A stretch of 64,000 nucleotides of DNA from Phycisphaeraceae bacterium (GCA_020639215.1 JACKHA010000005.1:86048-150047), one strand, 5' to 3'; shown: positions 31,339 through 39,842, numbered from the stretch's first letter. Numbers and translations are program-made. The notes: a model not told the origin generated them from the sequence alone.

Positions 31339-32394
31339 ATGCCCAGACCAGCACAGACCATCGAGTTCCCTTCTCGCGCTGGGTCGCGTCCGGCCGGATC
31401 GGGCCTGCCCCCGACCCACCACCTGCCCGCCGACGCCGCGAACGACCTGGGCTCCTGCTCGTTCTGGGTCGGCGACTGCCGCGAGTTGCTGCCGCGGATC
31501 CCGGCGGTGCGCGACCGTCGGATCTCCCTCGTGTTCGCCGATCCGCCCTTCAACTGGAACCGGGCCTACGACAAGTGGGACGACCGGATGCCCGACTCCG
31601 ACTATTTGGAGTTCACGTACGACTGGCTCGACCTGTGCACGGGCGCCCTGACCGACGACGGCTCGATCTGGGTCAACATCCCCGATGACTGGGCCGCCGA
31701 GATCGTCGTGCACCTGAAAAAACGCGGCCTCCAGATGGTCAACTGGTGCATCTGGCACTACCGCTTCGGGCAGAACACCACGGGGCGGTTCATCAATTCG
31801 AAGGTCCATGCGCTGTATTTCAGCAAGGACCCGATCCGACGCGTGTGGAACCCCGAGCCGGTGATGGAGCAGTCCGACCGGGCCGCGGTGTATAACGACC
31901 CGCGGACGTTCGAGAAGACCGACGGCTCGCCCGCGGGCCTGCGGATCCCGATGGACGTGTGGTACGGCCCGTACTGGGGGCGCATCCAGGGCAACAACAC
32001 CGAGCGACGCGCCAAGCACGACAACCAATTGCCCGAGGTCTACCTCGAGCGCGTCATCCGGTGCTCGTCCAACCCGGGACAGATCGTGCTCGACCCGTTC
32101 ATCGGCAGCGGCACGACGCCGGTGATCGCGCGGGCCCTTGGACGCCACTTCGTCGGCACGGAGTACTCCGACGCGAACGCCGCGAGCGCGTTCGAGCGGG
32201 TCCAGGCCGGGCCGGTGCGGGTGACGCGCGAGCCGCGGATCATGTCGACGGCGATCACGAGCCGGCGGGGCGGAACGGCGGCGGAGGCGAAGGTCCTGCG
32301 GCGGAAAGAGAAGCAGAACGCCGAGGGCGCGGAGGGAGGCGCGGAGGCCGCGAAGGAGGGCAAGAAGCGGGGGAGGAAGGCGAGGGCGTCGTAG
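31339..32394 (+). CDS. Orphan beta-class DNA adenine-N6 or cytosine-N4 methyltransferase
   Basis: A 351-residue SAM-dependent DNA methyltransferase. Motif IV, FADPPFNWN (about 67-74), precedes motif I, VLDPFIGSGTT (about 250-260), the order of beta-class enzymes. WYGPYWGRIQGNN and NQLPEVYLERVI lie between them. DPPF is compatible with adenine-N6 or cytosine-N4 methylation. No restriction endonuclease is nearby, so it is an orphan, perhaps regulatory. The last 28 residues (from about 324, KEKQNAEGAEGGAEAAKEGK and a basic end) are encoded by the left arm of repeat copy C and may not belong to the ancestral protein. The recognition site cannot be read from sequence. Confidence 0.88.
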   Translation: MPRPAQTIEFPSRAGSRPAGSGLPPTHHLPADAANDLGSCSFWVGDCRELLPRIPAVRDRRISLVFADPPFNWNRAYDKWDDRMPDSDYLEFTYDWLDLCTGALTDDGSIWVNIPDDWAAEIVVHLKKRGLQMVNWCIWHYRFGQNTTGRFINSKVHALYFSKDPIRRVWNPEPVMEQSDRAAVYNDPRTFEKTDGSPAGLRIPMDVWYGPYWGRIQGNNTERRAKHDNQLPEVYLERVIRCSSNPGQIVLDPFIGSGTTPVIARALGRHFVGTEYSDANAASAFERVQAGPVRVTREPRIMSTAITSRRGGTAAEAKVLRRKEKQNAEGAEGGAEAAKEGKKRGRKARAS

Positions 32395-32542
32395 GGCTGT
32401 TGGTGTCGGCCCCTCGCGCAACGGTCGCCGTTTCGCTGGTCCTTCGAAGCGGCAAGGTGCCGCATCGACGCCCGCTCAACGAAACCCAATCACACCTCCG
32501 CGCTCTCCGCGTTCCTCTCCGAGACCTCCGCGTTCCGTCTCA
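32309..32542. repeat. CGCGGAGG-family inverted repeat, copy C
   Basis: The left arm (about 32309-32355) lies inside the 3' end of the methyltransferase gene. The right arm (about 32494-32542) reaches the stop codon of the convergent gene. Complementarity is imperfect but the CTCCGCG/CGCGGAG units are those of copies B and D. Confidence 0.7.
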
Positions 32543-33481
32543 CACCTGCCCCACCGCCGCCGCCCGGCTGCGGATCCCATCGATCATCCCCCGCACCTCC
32601 TGGGCCATCCGGGTGTTGGGGAACTCTGCGATGATGCGGTCCCCGATCTCGGCCGCGTGACGCCAGCGCCGGTCCTGCACCGCCAGGCGGAACTGCACGC
32701 CCAGATTCTCGCGGGCCTTGCCGATCACGCCGCGCGCGACTTCCTGCAGCGGGCCGGCCTCCTGCTCGGTCATGTACTGGTCGAGTTCGTGCAGCAGCCC
32801 GAGGGCCTCATCGACGCGGTCCTGCTGGGCCGCGAGCAGGAAGCGGCGCTCCAGGTCGGCCTTGTACTGGGCCCTGGCCCGCTCGACGCGGTGGCGCAGG
32901 CCCTCGACGCGGTGCGAGTCCGGGTGGGTCCGCGTGATTCGGGCCGCCTCGGTCATGGCCTCGTCCCAGCGCTTTTCGCCGATGAGCGAGTCGAGCCTTG
33001 CGATCGCCTCGGTGATGCGGTGCTCGACGGCCTCGAACCGGGCCGCCTCGATCCGGGCCCGCAGTTCCTCCGCGTCGGATCGGTAGCCAAACCGCTCGGC
33101 CAGTTCGCGCACGAGCACAAGGGCGGCCTCGTGGTCGCCGTGGTGCATGTCTTCCTCGATCGCCTGACGCAGCAGGTGCCGCTCCGAGCGCCTGTTCAGC
33201 ACGCGCCGCGCGTCGTCGGACAGGGCCGAGTGCTCGATGAGGCGCTCGACCGCTTCGACCACCGCGCGGGTGTCGCCGGCGCCCCGCCCCGCCATCGCCA
33301 CGAGCGTCACCGGCAGGCCCAGCCCCACCACCGCCAGCGCCGCCACGCCAAGCACGGCGAAGGTGCGGTCGTGCTCCCACACGCCGTAGGCCACCAGCCC
33401 CACGCCCAGGACCGCGGCGATGGCGTACGACCACGCCACGAACAAACGTGCGGAGAACAGGCTGGGTGTGCTTCTACCCAT
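32540..33481 (-). CDS. Membrane-anchored helical repeat protein of unknown function
   Basis: A 313-residue protein with two N-terminal membrane helices (about 10-60, AIAAVLGVGLVAYGVWEH and FAVLGVAALAVVGLGL) and a long helical cytoplasmic part. Phrases such as DHEAALVLVRELAERFGYRS, KRWDEAMTEAARITRTHPDS and RWRHAAEIGDRIIAEFPNTR are TPR-like. It may be a scaffold at the membrane. AGGAG about 6 nt before the ATG at 33481 supports the start. Its stop codon abuts the right arm of repeat copy C. Confidence 0.65.
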   Translation of the reverse strand: MGRSTPSLFSARLFVAWSYAIAAVLGVGLVAYGVWEHDRTFAVLGVAALAVVGLGLPVTLVAMAGRGAGDTRAVVEAVERLIEHSALSDDARRVLNRRSERHLLRQAIEEDMHHGDHEAALVLVRELAERFGYRSDAEELRARIEAARFEAVEHRITEAIARLDSLIGEKRWDEAMTEAARITRTHPDSHRVEGLRHRVERARAQYKADLERRFLLAAQQDRVDEALGLLHELDQYMTEQEAGPLQEVARGVIGKARENLGVQFRLAVQDRRWRHAAEIGDRIIAEFPNTRMAQEVRGMIDGIRSRAAAVGQV

Positions 33482-33582
33482 GGATCGCTCCTGCAAAGCC
33501 TGGCCAGCGAAGGGCGGGCCGCCCGAACCCCGCATCAGTTTTCTCTCTGTTCGCCGGTGCCCGACGCTGCCCCGCTCCTGCT

Positions 33583-33951
33583 TCAACTTCCGGGCGTCGG
33601 GTCGCCGCAGTTCCGCGTCGCCGGCACCAGGCACAAGAAACGCAGCCCCTTGGCGGCGTCGGCCTTGAACTGGTGCTGCTCGTCGGCGGGCACGTAGATC
33701 ACATCCCCAGCCCGGATGGGACGCTCGGCCCCGTCCAGAAAGATCGTCCCGCCGCCCTCGACCACGAACACCTCGTGCTCGTAGTCGTGATGATGGAACG
33801 GCGTGTGCCCGCCCGGCTCCACGCGGAACTGGCGCAGCGCGAAGTTCGGGGCCCCATCGCCCCGCCCGACCATGATCGCCATCGACGCGCCCTTGACGCC
33901 GTCCATCTCCACGGGCTTCATCGGCGTGTCGTTGATGTTGCGGATGAGCAT
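33583..33951 (-). CDS. Cupin-domain protein
   Basis: A 122-residue single cupin. The metal-binding motif 1, GGHTPFHHHDYEHEVFVVEG (His 53-55, Glu or His about 58-60), and motif 2, AGDVIYVPADEQHQF (His about 93), are intact, so it probably binds a divalent metal. Such small cupins range from isomerases to dioxygenases, and the substrate is unknown. The start is leaderless-looking: TATGAT ends 5 nt before the ATG. Divergent from the MBL hydrolase across repeat copy D. Confidence 0.85.
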   Translation of the reverse strand: MLIRNINDTPMKPVEMDGVKGASMAIMVGRGDGAPNFALRQFRVEPGGHTPFHHHDYEHEVFVVEGGGTIFLDGAERPIRAGDVIYVPADEQHQFKADAAKGLRFLCLVPATRNCGDPTPGS

Positions 33952-33956
33952 GGGGG

Positions 33957-33962
33957 ATCATA
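33957..33962 (-). promoter_or_regulatory. Putative -10 element (TATGAT) of leaderless cupin gene
   Basis: TATGAT on the minus strand ends 5 nt before the cupin ATG, very close to the TATAAT consensus. Confidence 0.5.
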
Positions 33963-33976
33963 GGAGAACGCGCCTG

Positions 33977-34156
33977 AGAATGCGGAGGGCGCGGAGGGGG
34001 ACGCGGAGGTGCGCGGAGAGATGCAGTTGGGTTCGGATCGAGGCACCCGGTGGGTCGTGAAGCGCAGACCGATCGGGGCGTTCGCGATGAAGCGTGCATC
34101 GAGCCCAATCCCCACTTCGCGCCACTCCGCGTCCCCCTCCGCGCCCTCCGCGTTCT
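33977..34156. repeat. CGCGGAGG-family inverted repeat, copy D
   Basis: Arms 33977-34008 and 34125-34156 are 32 nt each with a single mismatch, enclosing 116 nt. It fills nearly the whole space between two divergent, apparently leaderless promoters (33957 and 34163). Confidence 0.9.
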
Positions 34157-34162
34157 CCGGAC

Positions 34163-34168
34163 TATCCT
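34163..34168 (+). promoter_or_regulatory. Putative -10 element (TATCCT) of leaderless MBL-hydrolase gene
   Basis: TATCCT ends 5 nt before the GTG at 34174 and lies 7 nt after the right arm of repeat copy D. Confidence 0.45.
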
Positions 34169-34173
34169 GCACC

Positions 34174-34815
34174 GTGCAACCAACCATCGAGTGCTTCACG
34201 CTCGGCCCGTGGGCCACGAACTGCTACCTCGTCCACGACACGCAGCGCAAACGCTGCTGGATCGCCGACGCATCTTTCGAGCCCGAGCCGCTCATCGACC
34301 GCGTCCGCGAACTGGGCCTGGTCCCGGACGCCATCGTCCTGACGCACGCCCACCTCGATCACATCGCCGGCGTCCGCCAGGTCAAGGAGGCCTTCCCCGA
34401 AGCGACCATCTGGATCCACGAGGCCGAGCACAAATGGCTCACCGATCCCGTGCTGAACCTCTCGGCCGCCGCCGGCCTCCCCGTCACCGCCCCCGAGTGC
34501 GACCGCGTGCTGTTCAGCGGCGAAACGGTCGAACTCGGCGGCGAGAACTGGGAGGTCCGCCACACCCCGGGCCACTCACCCGGCGGCATCGCGCTCGTCC
34601 ACAAGAAGACCCGGCGCGCCATCGTCGGCGACACCCTGTTCGCCGCCTCGGTCGGGCGCACCGACTTCCCCGGCTGCGACCCCTCACGCCTCGAGAAGTC
34701 CATCCGCAAACAGCTCTACACCCTGCCCGACGACACTCTCATCCTGCCGGGACACGGCCCATCGACCACCATCGGGCGGGAGAAGGCCAGCAACCCGTTC
34801 GTGCCGGGACGTTGA
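34174..34815 (+). CDS. Metallo-beta-lactamase-fold hydrolase, glyoxalase II-like
   Basis: A 213-residue cytosolic hydrolase. The zinc motif THAHLDHIAG (about 70-79), HTPGHSPGGIALV, GDTLFAASVGRTDFPG and LPGHGPSTTIGREKASNPF match small glyoxalase II-like proteins (YcbL type). These hydrolyse thioesters such as S-lactoylglutathione, although many have other substrates. I chose GTG at 34174 because TATCCT ends 5 nt before it and the sequence QPTIECFTLGPWATNCYLV is the usual family start. The open frame upstream is translated from the repeat. Confidence 0.9.
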   Translation: MQPTIECFTLGPWATNCYLVHDTQRKRCWIADASFEPEPLIDRVRELGLVPDAIVLTHAHLDHIAGVRQVKEAFPEATIWIHEAEHKWLTDPVLNLSAAAGLPVTAPECDRVLFSGETVELGGENWEVRHTPGHSPGGIALVHKKTRRAIVGDTLFAASVGRTDFPGCDPSRLEKSIRKQLYTLPDDTLILPGHGPSTTIGREKASNPFVPGR

Positions 34816-34841
34816 GTGCGATCACCGATTCGCGACTGTGC

Positions 34842-34877
34842 CACCGAGACACGCCGCCTCGGCGGCGTTTCTCGGTG
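34842..34877. repeat. Strong hairpin downstream of the MBL-hydrolase gene
   Basis: CACCGAGA/TCTCGGTG and CGCCGCC/GGCGGCG nest to give a 15-bp stem with small bulges. No T-run follows, so it may be a repeat or a weak terminator. Confidence 0.55.
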
Positions 34878-34902
34878 CCATTCAACGGCGCTCGCTCAAA
34901 GC

Positions 34903-34943
34903 GTGGCATGCTTGCTGCTCGGAGCAAGCATGCCCGATCGACC
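34903..34943 (+). repeat. GCATGCTTGCT palindromic repeat, copy 1
   Basis: A 41-nt core with an 11-bp hairpin (34906-34916 with 34923-34933). It matches positions 57999-58039 at 40 of 41 bases in opposite orientation. Flanking sequence up to about 35055 also resembles copy 2, including a GGCACGACCTTCG stretch. Confidence 0.85.
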
Positions 34944-35074
34944 CCGCGTCTTGCAAGTTGGGCTTGGCTGCGCAATGCCACAGCCGTGCCACGCGTCGTG
35001 GCTCCGTCCCACGCCGGCACGACCTTCGAGAGCCCCGAAGGTCGTGGCCCATCGCGTCGACGCACCCACGTCAA

Positions 35075-35148
35075 AGGCCGGAGTGGGATTCGAACCCACG
35101 AATAACGGATTTGCAATCCGCTCCATTAGTCCACTCTGGCATCCGGCC
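35075..35148 (-). tRNA. tRNA-Cys (GCA)
   Basis: A 74-nt cloverleaf with acceptor stem GGCCGGA/TCCGGCC, anticodon stem GCGGA/TCCGT, loop TTGCAAA giving anticodon GCA, and T arm GTGGG-TTCGAAT-CCCAC. The discriminator base is T, as expected for cysteine tRNAs. CCA is not encoded. Confidence 0.95.
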
Positions 35149-35158
35149 GAGCGACCGA

Positions 35159-35164
35159 AGTCTA
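35159..35164 (-). promoter_or_regulatory. Putative -10 element (TAGACT) of tRNA-Cys
   Basis: TAGACT on the minus strand ends 10 nt before the mature tRNA 5' end. Confidence 0.4.
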
Positions 35165-35231
35165 CGCAGGCCCCGACCCGCCGCGGCGGCACCGCGACAG
35201 CCACCAGACCCGCCCGATGCCCGCGCCGGCG

Positions 35232-36443
35232 TCAGGCCGGCTCCAGCCCGAACCGCATCCGGACGACCGAGTGCATCGGCGGGTATTGCATCTGCAGGCG
35301 GTACACCCGGAACTCCCCGACCGACCACCCACACCGGTCCATGGCCCGCTGCACGATCGCCTCGTATCGCGGGATCAACGCCGACCCGAGCATCGGGGGA
35401 CGCCCCGACAACTCGCGCGGCTGCTCGGCGATCGGGATGTCATGGAAGTCATCCGCACCGTTCGGCACGGCCACGCGCCCGATGACCGCGGCCTCCGGCT
35501 CGCCGAACGCCAGGTCGCGGTGCAGCAGCAGATCGAACTGCACCGCCCCCGTCGGCATCGTGATCCGCGTCGTCGACTCGCCAAACGCGTCCTCGGGCGT
35601 TTGACGTCGCGACACCTGCCCGGGCGTGAGAGAGCCGAACACCATCGAGAACGCCCCGGTATTGCCCACCGGCCCCGGCCCGAACTCGTACACGAGGCGT
35701 TCCCCGGCCTTCCTCGCGCGGATTTCCGGCATCGTCTCCGTGCAGAACTCGCGGAGCAGGTGCGGCCCGGCCTTGTCCTGGACCGTGTCGTCGAGTGGCT
35801 CCTCGACCGCCGACGCGACCGGGGTTCCGTCGTCGTGGTACGCCATGGGATAGAAGATCGGCCACGTCACGTGGGGACGCAAACGCCGGATGTCGAACAT
35901 CCCGCCCAACAGCGCCAGGTCCACGTGCTCGGTGTCGCCTCGCGTCGGGGCCACGATCAGGCTCGTCATACGGGCCCGGGCCTGGATGCCCCACACCCCG
36001 CTGTTGCCGCGGAAGGCCTGCTTGCGGCTCTGCTCCAGACGGGACGCGGCGCTCCCGCCCATCCCGTCGAGCATCAGGTCCAGCGTCGCACGGTCGCCCG
36101 AGTGCGTCTCGACGACCGCGTCGAACCGGCGTGTCGTGGCCCGCACCGCGTCGATCCGGGCCGCCTCCACGCCGGCGTCGCCCAGCGCGTTCAGGAGGAT
36201 CTCGATCCCCTCCTCGCCGGGCATGTGCTGGGTCGCCTCGAACACGTCCTCCGAGCACACGACCTTCGAGACCTTCCACGTCAGATTCCGGCTGATGCCA
36301 AGACGCCGAGCGATCTCCTGCGGCTCGCCCGGCGCGAGCCCGATCGAACCGATCGCCTCGCCCAACCTCCCGCGCAGATCGCCGAGCGCCCCGGTCAGGT
36401 CCTCCTCGAATGTCGTGCAGTTCGGAGCAGCGTCGATAGCCAT
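35232..36443 (-). CDS. Protein of unknown function with a possible N-terminal helix-turn-helix
   Basis: A 403-residue cytosolic-looking protein with no signal peptide. Residues about 40-62 (EIARRLGISRNLTWKVSKVV) look like a helix-turn-helix, so DNA binding is possible. The rest has ordinary composition with several beta-strand-like stretches (ATLDLMLDGMG, TSLIVAPTRG) and no family I recognise. The ATG at 36443 is preceded by CAGGGA, a moderate ribosome binding site. The open frame continues far upstream across two other genes, but that part is antisense shadow. It is followed by tRNA-Cys on the same strand. Confidence 0.6.
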   Translation of the reverse strand: MAIDAAPNCTTFEEDLTGALGDLRGRLGEAIGSIGLAPGEPQEIARRLGISRNLTWKVSKVVCSEDVFEATQHMPGEEGIEILLNALGDAGVEAARIDAVRATTRRFDAVVETHSGDRATLDLMLDGMGGSAASRLEQSRKQAFRGNSGVWGIQARARMTSLIVAPTRGDTEHVDLALLGGMFDIRRLRPHVTWPIFYPMAYHDDGTPVASAVEEPLDDTVQDKAGPHLLREFCTETMPEIRARKAGERLVYEFGPGPVGNTGAFSMVFGSLTPGQVSRRQTPEDAFGESTTRITMPTGAVQFDLLLHRDLAFGEPEAAVIGRVAVPNGADDFHDIPIAEQPRELSGRPPMLGSALIPRYEAIVQRAMDRCGWSVGEFRVYRLQMQYPPMHSVVRMRFGLEPA

Positions 36444-36510
36444 GGCGGTCCCTGGTGCCTGTTCGCTCCCGGCCCTGGGAGCGCGATTCGTCGCGGACAA
36501 TGGGGTGCGG

Positions 36511-36550
36511 AACGAAGCGGGTGCCGGCCCCTCTCGAAGCCGGCGCCCGC
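36511..36550 (-). terminator. Probable terminator of the DUF7453-like gene
   Basis: A 12-bp GC stem (36517-36528 with 36539-36550, one G-T pair) lies 15 nt after the stop on the minus strand and is followed by TTCGTT. Confidence 0.5.
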
Positions 36551-36565
36551 AAGGAGGTGACAGTA

Positions 36566-38254
36566 TCAGCAGGAGCGACGCCGACGCGAGGCCAGCAGCC
36601 CCATGATTGCCAGCGGCGCGATCCCGGCGGGGGCCGGAATGACGCGGACGGTCACAATGGCGCCCTCGTTGTTGGCGAACGACAGGCGGATCGCCACGGT
36701 GCCATCGTTGCCGAACGACAGCGACGAGTTCTCGCTGTTTGTGAAACCAGCGCTTCCCAGGCCGGTCACCGTCTTGAACACGCCGGGGGCGACCTCGATC
36801 TCGTCGCCGACGGCGGCCAGGAGCATCAGCCCCGCCGACGGGTCCCAGGCGAACATCGAGGTCACGCTGCCAGCGGGGGTTTGGACCGAGTTGTTGAACA
36901 CGACCTGGCCCAGGGCGTTGGTCAGCATCGACTGACCCGTCATGCTGCCGAACGTCCCGTCCACGATGCCGGGTGCCATCCCGCCCTCTCGGGCGACCAG
37001 TTCGAGCGCCCCCGGGGTGCCGGCCCAGATGCCCGTGTCGTCGGCCGCGCTGACCGTGCCGCCACGCAGCGAGGATTGGAGGACAACCCGGTCCAGTTCG
37101 CCCAGGGCCTGGCCGGAGTTGTTGACCACGTCGAACAAGCCGTCGGTGCCCGGGGCGGCGTCGCCGCGGCGCAGCACCATGGTGTGCCCGCCGGCCGAGC
37201 CGATGTACGTGCCGCGGTCGTTGTCTCCCGCGACCACGTCGCCGCCGAGCAGGGGGGCAGCGAAGACGAACCGCCCGTCCGAGTTGAAGGCGTTGCTGCC
37301 GATGCCGGGCGACCAGGAACCCGACGCGCCGCCGAACGTCGCGCCGACGGTCCCAGGGGCCGCGTCGCCCTCGCGCAGCACGAGGCTGTTGCCGGCGCCG
37401 GGGGTGTGGATCCACACGGACGCGTTGTCGTTCACGGTGGCGGTGCCGCCCAGGGTCAAATCGAACAGCACCTGGCCGCTCATGTTGGACTGGCTGAGGA
37501 AACCGAGCGAAGCGGCGGTGGCCCCGCCGAGGACGTCGTCGCCCTTGCGGACCATCATGCCGATGGACGCGGGCGTGCCGTAGAACCAGCCCTCGTTGTT
37601 GGTGGTGCCGGAGACGTCGCCGCCGGAAAGATTGCTCTTGAACAGGATGCGCCCCGCCCGATCGATCGCGGTGTTCTGCTGGCTGGGGCTGCTGAACGAA
37701 CTGCTGAACACCGCGCCGACCGTCCCCGGGGCGTCGTCGCCCTCCTGGACAAACTTGACGAGCGAGCCGGCGAACCCACCGAAGATCGCGGTGTCGGTCG
37801 TGGTGCCGCTGGTGCCCGAGAGGCTCGAGCCCCACAGCGTCCGCCCATCGGGGCTCAGGCGGTACCCGCTGCCGATCCCGCTGAACGACGCGGAGTTCAG
37901 CGTGGCCCCGGGGATGTCCGGCGCGGCGTCGGCGCCGCGGATCATCATCGAAAGAGTGGCGGCCGACGAGCCGCGGAACAGGGCCCGCTCGTTGGTCGGC
38001 ACCACGTCCATGCCCACCATGCGCCCGCGGAAGAGCACCGAGCCGTTCTCGTCGATCACCGGGCTGTCGAAGGTGCCCGACCCACCGAAGGTCACGCCGG
38101 TCAGCCCGGGCACGTCCTGGCCCGACGCCGCGATCACGTTGCCGCCGGTCGTCAGCAGGCTCTGGGCGCCCGCCGAAGTCGCGGCGCCGAGAACAACCAC
38201 CGTTCCAGCCAGGCCCGCGGTGGCGCGCAGGCTCCCGATGTTGAGTCCACCCAT
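36566..38254 (-). CDS. Secreted DUF7453-like repeat protein with CTERM-like tail
   Basis: A 562-residue exported protein with a signal peptide (about 1-30, ending SAGAQ). The mature chain is built from roughly eight beta-rich repeats of about 60 residues, each with a (R/Q)EGDAAPGTVGATFG-like phrase, as in the DUF7453 family. The C terminus, VIPAPAGIAPLAIMGLLASRRRRSC, is a proline motif, hydrophobic helix and Arg cluster, a probable sorting signal. Function is unknown; surface location is likely. CGGGAGA before the ATG at 38254 is the ribosome binding site. Divergent from a dockerin-tailed protein gene across 292 nt. Confidence 0.75.
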   Translation of the reverse strand: MGGLNIGSLRATAGLAGTVVVLGAATSAGAQSLLTTGGNVIAASGQDVPGLTGVTFGGSGTFDSPVIDENGSVLFRGRMVGMDVVPTNERALFRGSSAATLSMMIRGADAAPDIPGATLNSASFSGIGSGYRLSPDGRTLWGSSLSGTSGTTTDTAIFGGFAGSLVKFVQEGDDAPGTVGAVFSSSFSSPSQQNTAIDRAGRILFKSNLSGGDVSGTTNNEGWFYGTPASIGMMVRKGDDVLGGATAASLGFLSQSNMSGQVLFDLTLGGTATVNDNASVWIHTPGAGNSLVLREGDAAPGTVGATFGGASGSWSPGIGSNAFNSDGRFVFAAPLLGGDVVAGDNDRGTYIGSAGGHTMVLRRGDAAPGTDGLFDVVNNSGQALGELDRVVLQSSLRGGTVSAADDTGIWAGTPGALELVAREGGMAPGIVDGTFGSMTGQSMLTNALGQVVFNNSVQTPAGSVTSMFAWDPSAGLMLLAAVGDEIEVAPGVFKTVTGLGSAGFTNSENSSLSFGNDGTVAIRLSFANNEGAIVTVRVIPAPAGIAPLAIMGLLASRRRRSC

Positions 38255-38374
38255 TGTCTCGTCTCCCGATGGCGGGACCTGTCGGCCTCGCGTTGGTTCG
38301 CCGGCGGCGCCAGCGCACGGGCACCCGACACGAGTGCCCGCGTGGGAGAGCATACGTGCACGGCGACATTCGTT

Positions 38375-38402
38375 CAAGTACTTGCAAGAAAGTTTGTGCA
38401 AA
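38375..38402. promoter_or_regulatory. AT-richer palindrome cluster in a divergent intergenic region
   Basis: CAAGTACTTG (38375-38384) is a perfect palindrome and TTTGTGCAAA (38393-38402) a near-perfect one, centred 18 nt apart, with a further CACTTGC at 38403. They stand out from the GC-rich surroundings between two divergent secreted-protein genes. They could be operators or promoter parts. Confidence 0.35.
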
Positions 38403-38546
38403 CACTTGCCGGGGGTTGCCACGGTCGCTACGCTCCGGGACCCAGAGATCGGCGCGGTTCTGGCTCGGAATACCGAACACTTTGCGTATCGACGCCCCGC
38501 CGCCGCTCGCGCGGGGACCGACGCGCGACACAATTGGAGGCTCCGC

Positions 38547-39794
38547 ATGAAGACCGCTGCTCTTGCCATCGTTCTGGCCGCCGGCTCCGCCGCGTTGGCC
38601 CAACCCACGTACACCTCGCTCGGGGCGGTGCAGGTCTCTTCCATGTCCGGCGACGGGACGGTCATCGTCGGCGGCGGGTCGGGCGGCTACGTCCGTTGGA
38701 CGGAGGTCGACGGATTGGTCAGCATCGGCGGCGGCGGGAGCGGCGGGCAGGCCTGCGTCTCGCGCGACGGCACCGCCATCGGCGGCACCGCCAGCAACGG
38801 TATGGGCTCCTTCACCGAGATGGCCCTGTGGCAGGGCGGCGCCACGTGGATGCCCCTGGGCTTCCTCGGAGGGATCAGCGGCAGCAGCCTGAGCAGCGGC
38901 TACGGCATCAGCGACACTGGCTCGCACGTCGTCGGCCTGTCCTGGGTCACGTCGAACCAGGCGGAGGCCGTCTACTGGTCGCAGGTCTCCGGCCTGACCA
39001 GCCTGGGCACGACCGTGGCGACCCGCTCGAGCCGCGCCAACTGCGTCAACGGCGACGGCACGATCATCGCCGGGTGGCAGGACAGCAGCACCGGCTTCCG
39101 CCAGGGCGCCGTGTGGAACAACGGCGTGCAGCAGCTGCTGGTCGATGGGGCCAACAACGGCCTCGGCGAGGTCTCGAACATCAACAGCGCGGGTGACGTG
39201 ATGTGCGGCTCGGGAGGCGGCTCGTCCGGCGGGGGCTGGGTGCTCACGCCCGGCGGCGTCACGCGCGTCGGCACCATCCCGGGCTTCGACCAGGTGTCGG
39301 TCGTGACCGACGTTTCCGATGACGGCACGATCGCCGTCGGGTTCTCGTCGTTCCTGACCAGCCGCGTCGGCTTCGTGTGGACGCAGTCGGGCGGGCTGGA
39401 GCGGATCGAGACGTACCTGATGGCCCAGGGCGTGCCGCTCCCGGTCGGGGCGAACCTGAACACGCCCACCGCCATCTCCGACGACGGGTCGGTGATCGCC
39501 GGGTTCGTTCTGTTCGGTCCGGGCGGCGGGTGGCGCGTCGAGCTTGGAGCGTCCTGCCAGCCGGACCTGACCACCGGCGCGGTCGCCGGCCAGCCCGGCT
39601 ACGGCGTCCCGAACGGCACGCTCAACAACGACGACTTCTTCTACTACCTGGCCGAGTTCGCCGCGGGCAATGTCGCGGTGTGCGACCTGACCACGGGCGC
39701 GGTCGCCGGGCAGCCCGGCTACGGCGTTCCCAACGGCGCGCTCACCAACGACGACTTCTTCTACTACCTGGCGATCTTCGCGGCCGGCTGCTGA
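38547..39794 (+). CDS. Secreted HAF-type repeat protein with GC-type dockerin tail
   Basis: A 415-residue exported protein with a signal peptide (about 1-19, ending ALAQ). The body contains repeated SxDGTxIxG...W units (VSRDGTAIGG, VNGDGTIIAGW, VSDDGTIAVGF, ISDDGSVIAGF), resembling HAF or beta-propeller-like extracellular repeats. The last 80 residues are two dockerin-type units, PDLTTGAVAGQPGYGVPNG then NDDFFYYLA, ending AAGC. TTGGAGG at 38534-38540 supports the ATG. A strong terminator follows. Likely attached to a surface complex together with the two other dockerin-tailed proteins of this window. Confidence 0.85.
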   Translation: MKTAALAIVLAAGSAALAQPTYTSLGAVQVSSMSGDGTVIVGGGSGGYVRWTEVDGLVSIGGGGSGGQACVSRDGTAIGGTASNGMGSFTEMALWQGGATWMPLGFLGGISGSSLSSGYGISDTGSHVVGLSWVTSNQAEAVYWSQVSGLTSLGTTVATRSSRANCVNGDGTIIAGWQDSSTGFRQGAVWNNGVQQLLVDGANNGLGEVSNINSAGDVMCGSGGGSSGGGWVLTPGGVTRVGTIPGFDQVSVVTDVSDDGTIAVGFSSFLTSRVGFVWTQSGGLERIETYLMAQGVPLPVGANLNTPTAISDDGSVIAGFVLFGPGGGWRVELGASCQPDLTTGAVAGQPGYGVPNGTLNNDDFFYYLAEFAAGNVAVCDLTTGAVAGQPGYGVPNGALTNDDFFYYLAIFAAGC

Positions 39795-39842
39795 GCCCTG
39801 CGGCACGTCCCTCGTGCCGACCCGACTCGACCCTCCTTACGT

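Noticed and set aside
34009..34173. N-terminal extension of the MBL hydrolase
   Set aside because: It is translated from the loop and right arm of repeat copy D. The family N terminus begins at the GTG at 34174.
35232..39806. A 1524-codon open frame on the minus strand
   Set aside because: Only the part from 36443 down to 35232 looks like protein. The rest is antisense or out of frame to two well-supported secreted-protein genes and has Arg/Gly/His shadow composition.
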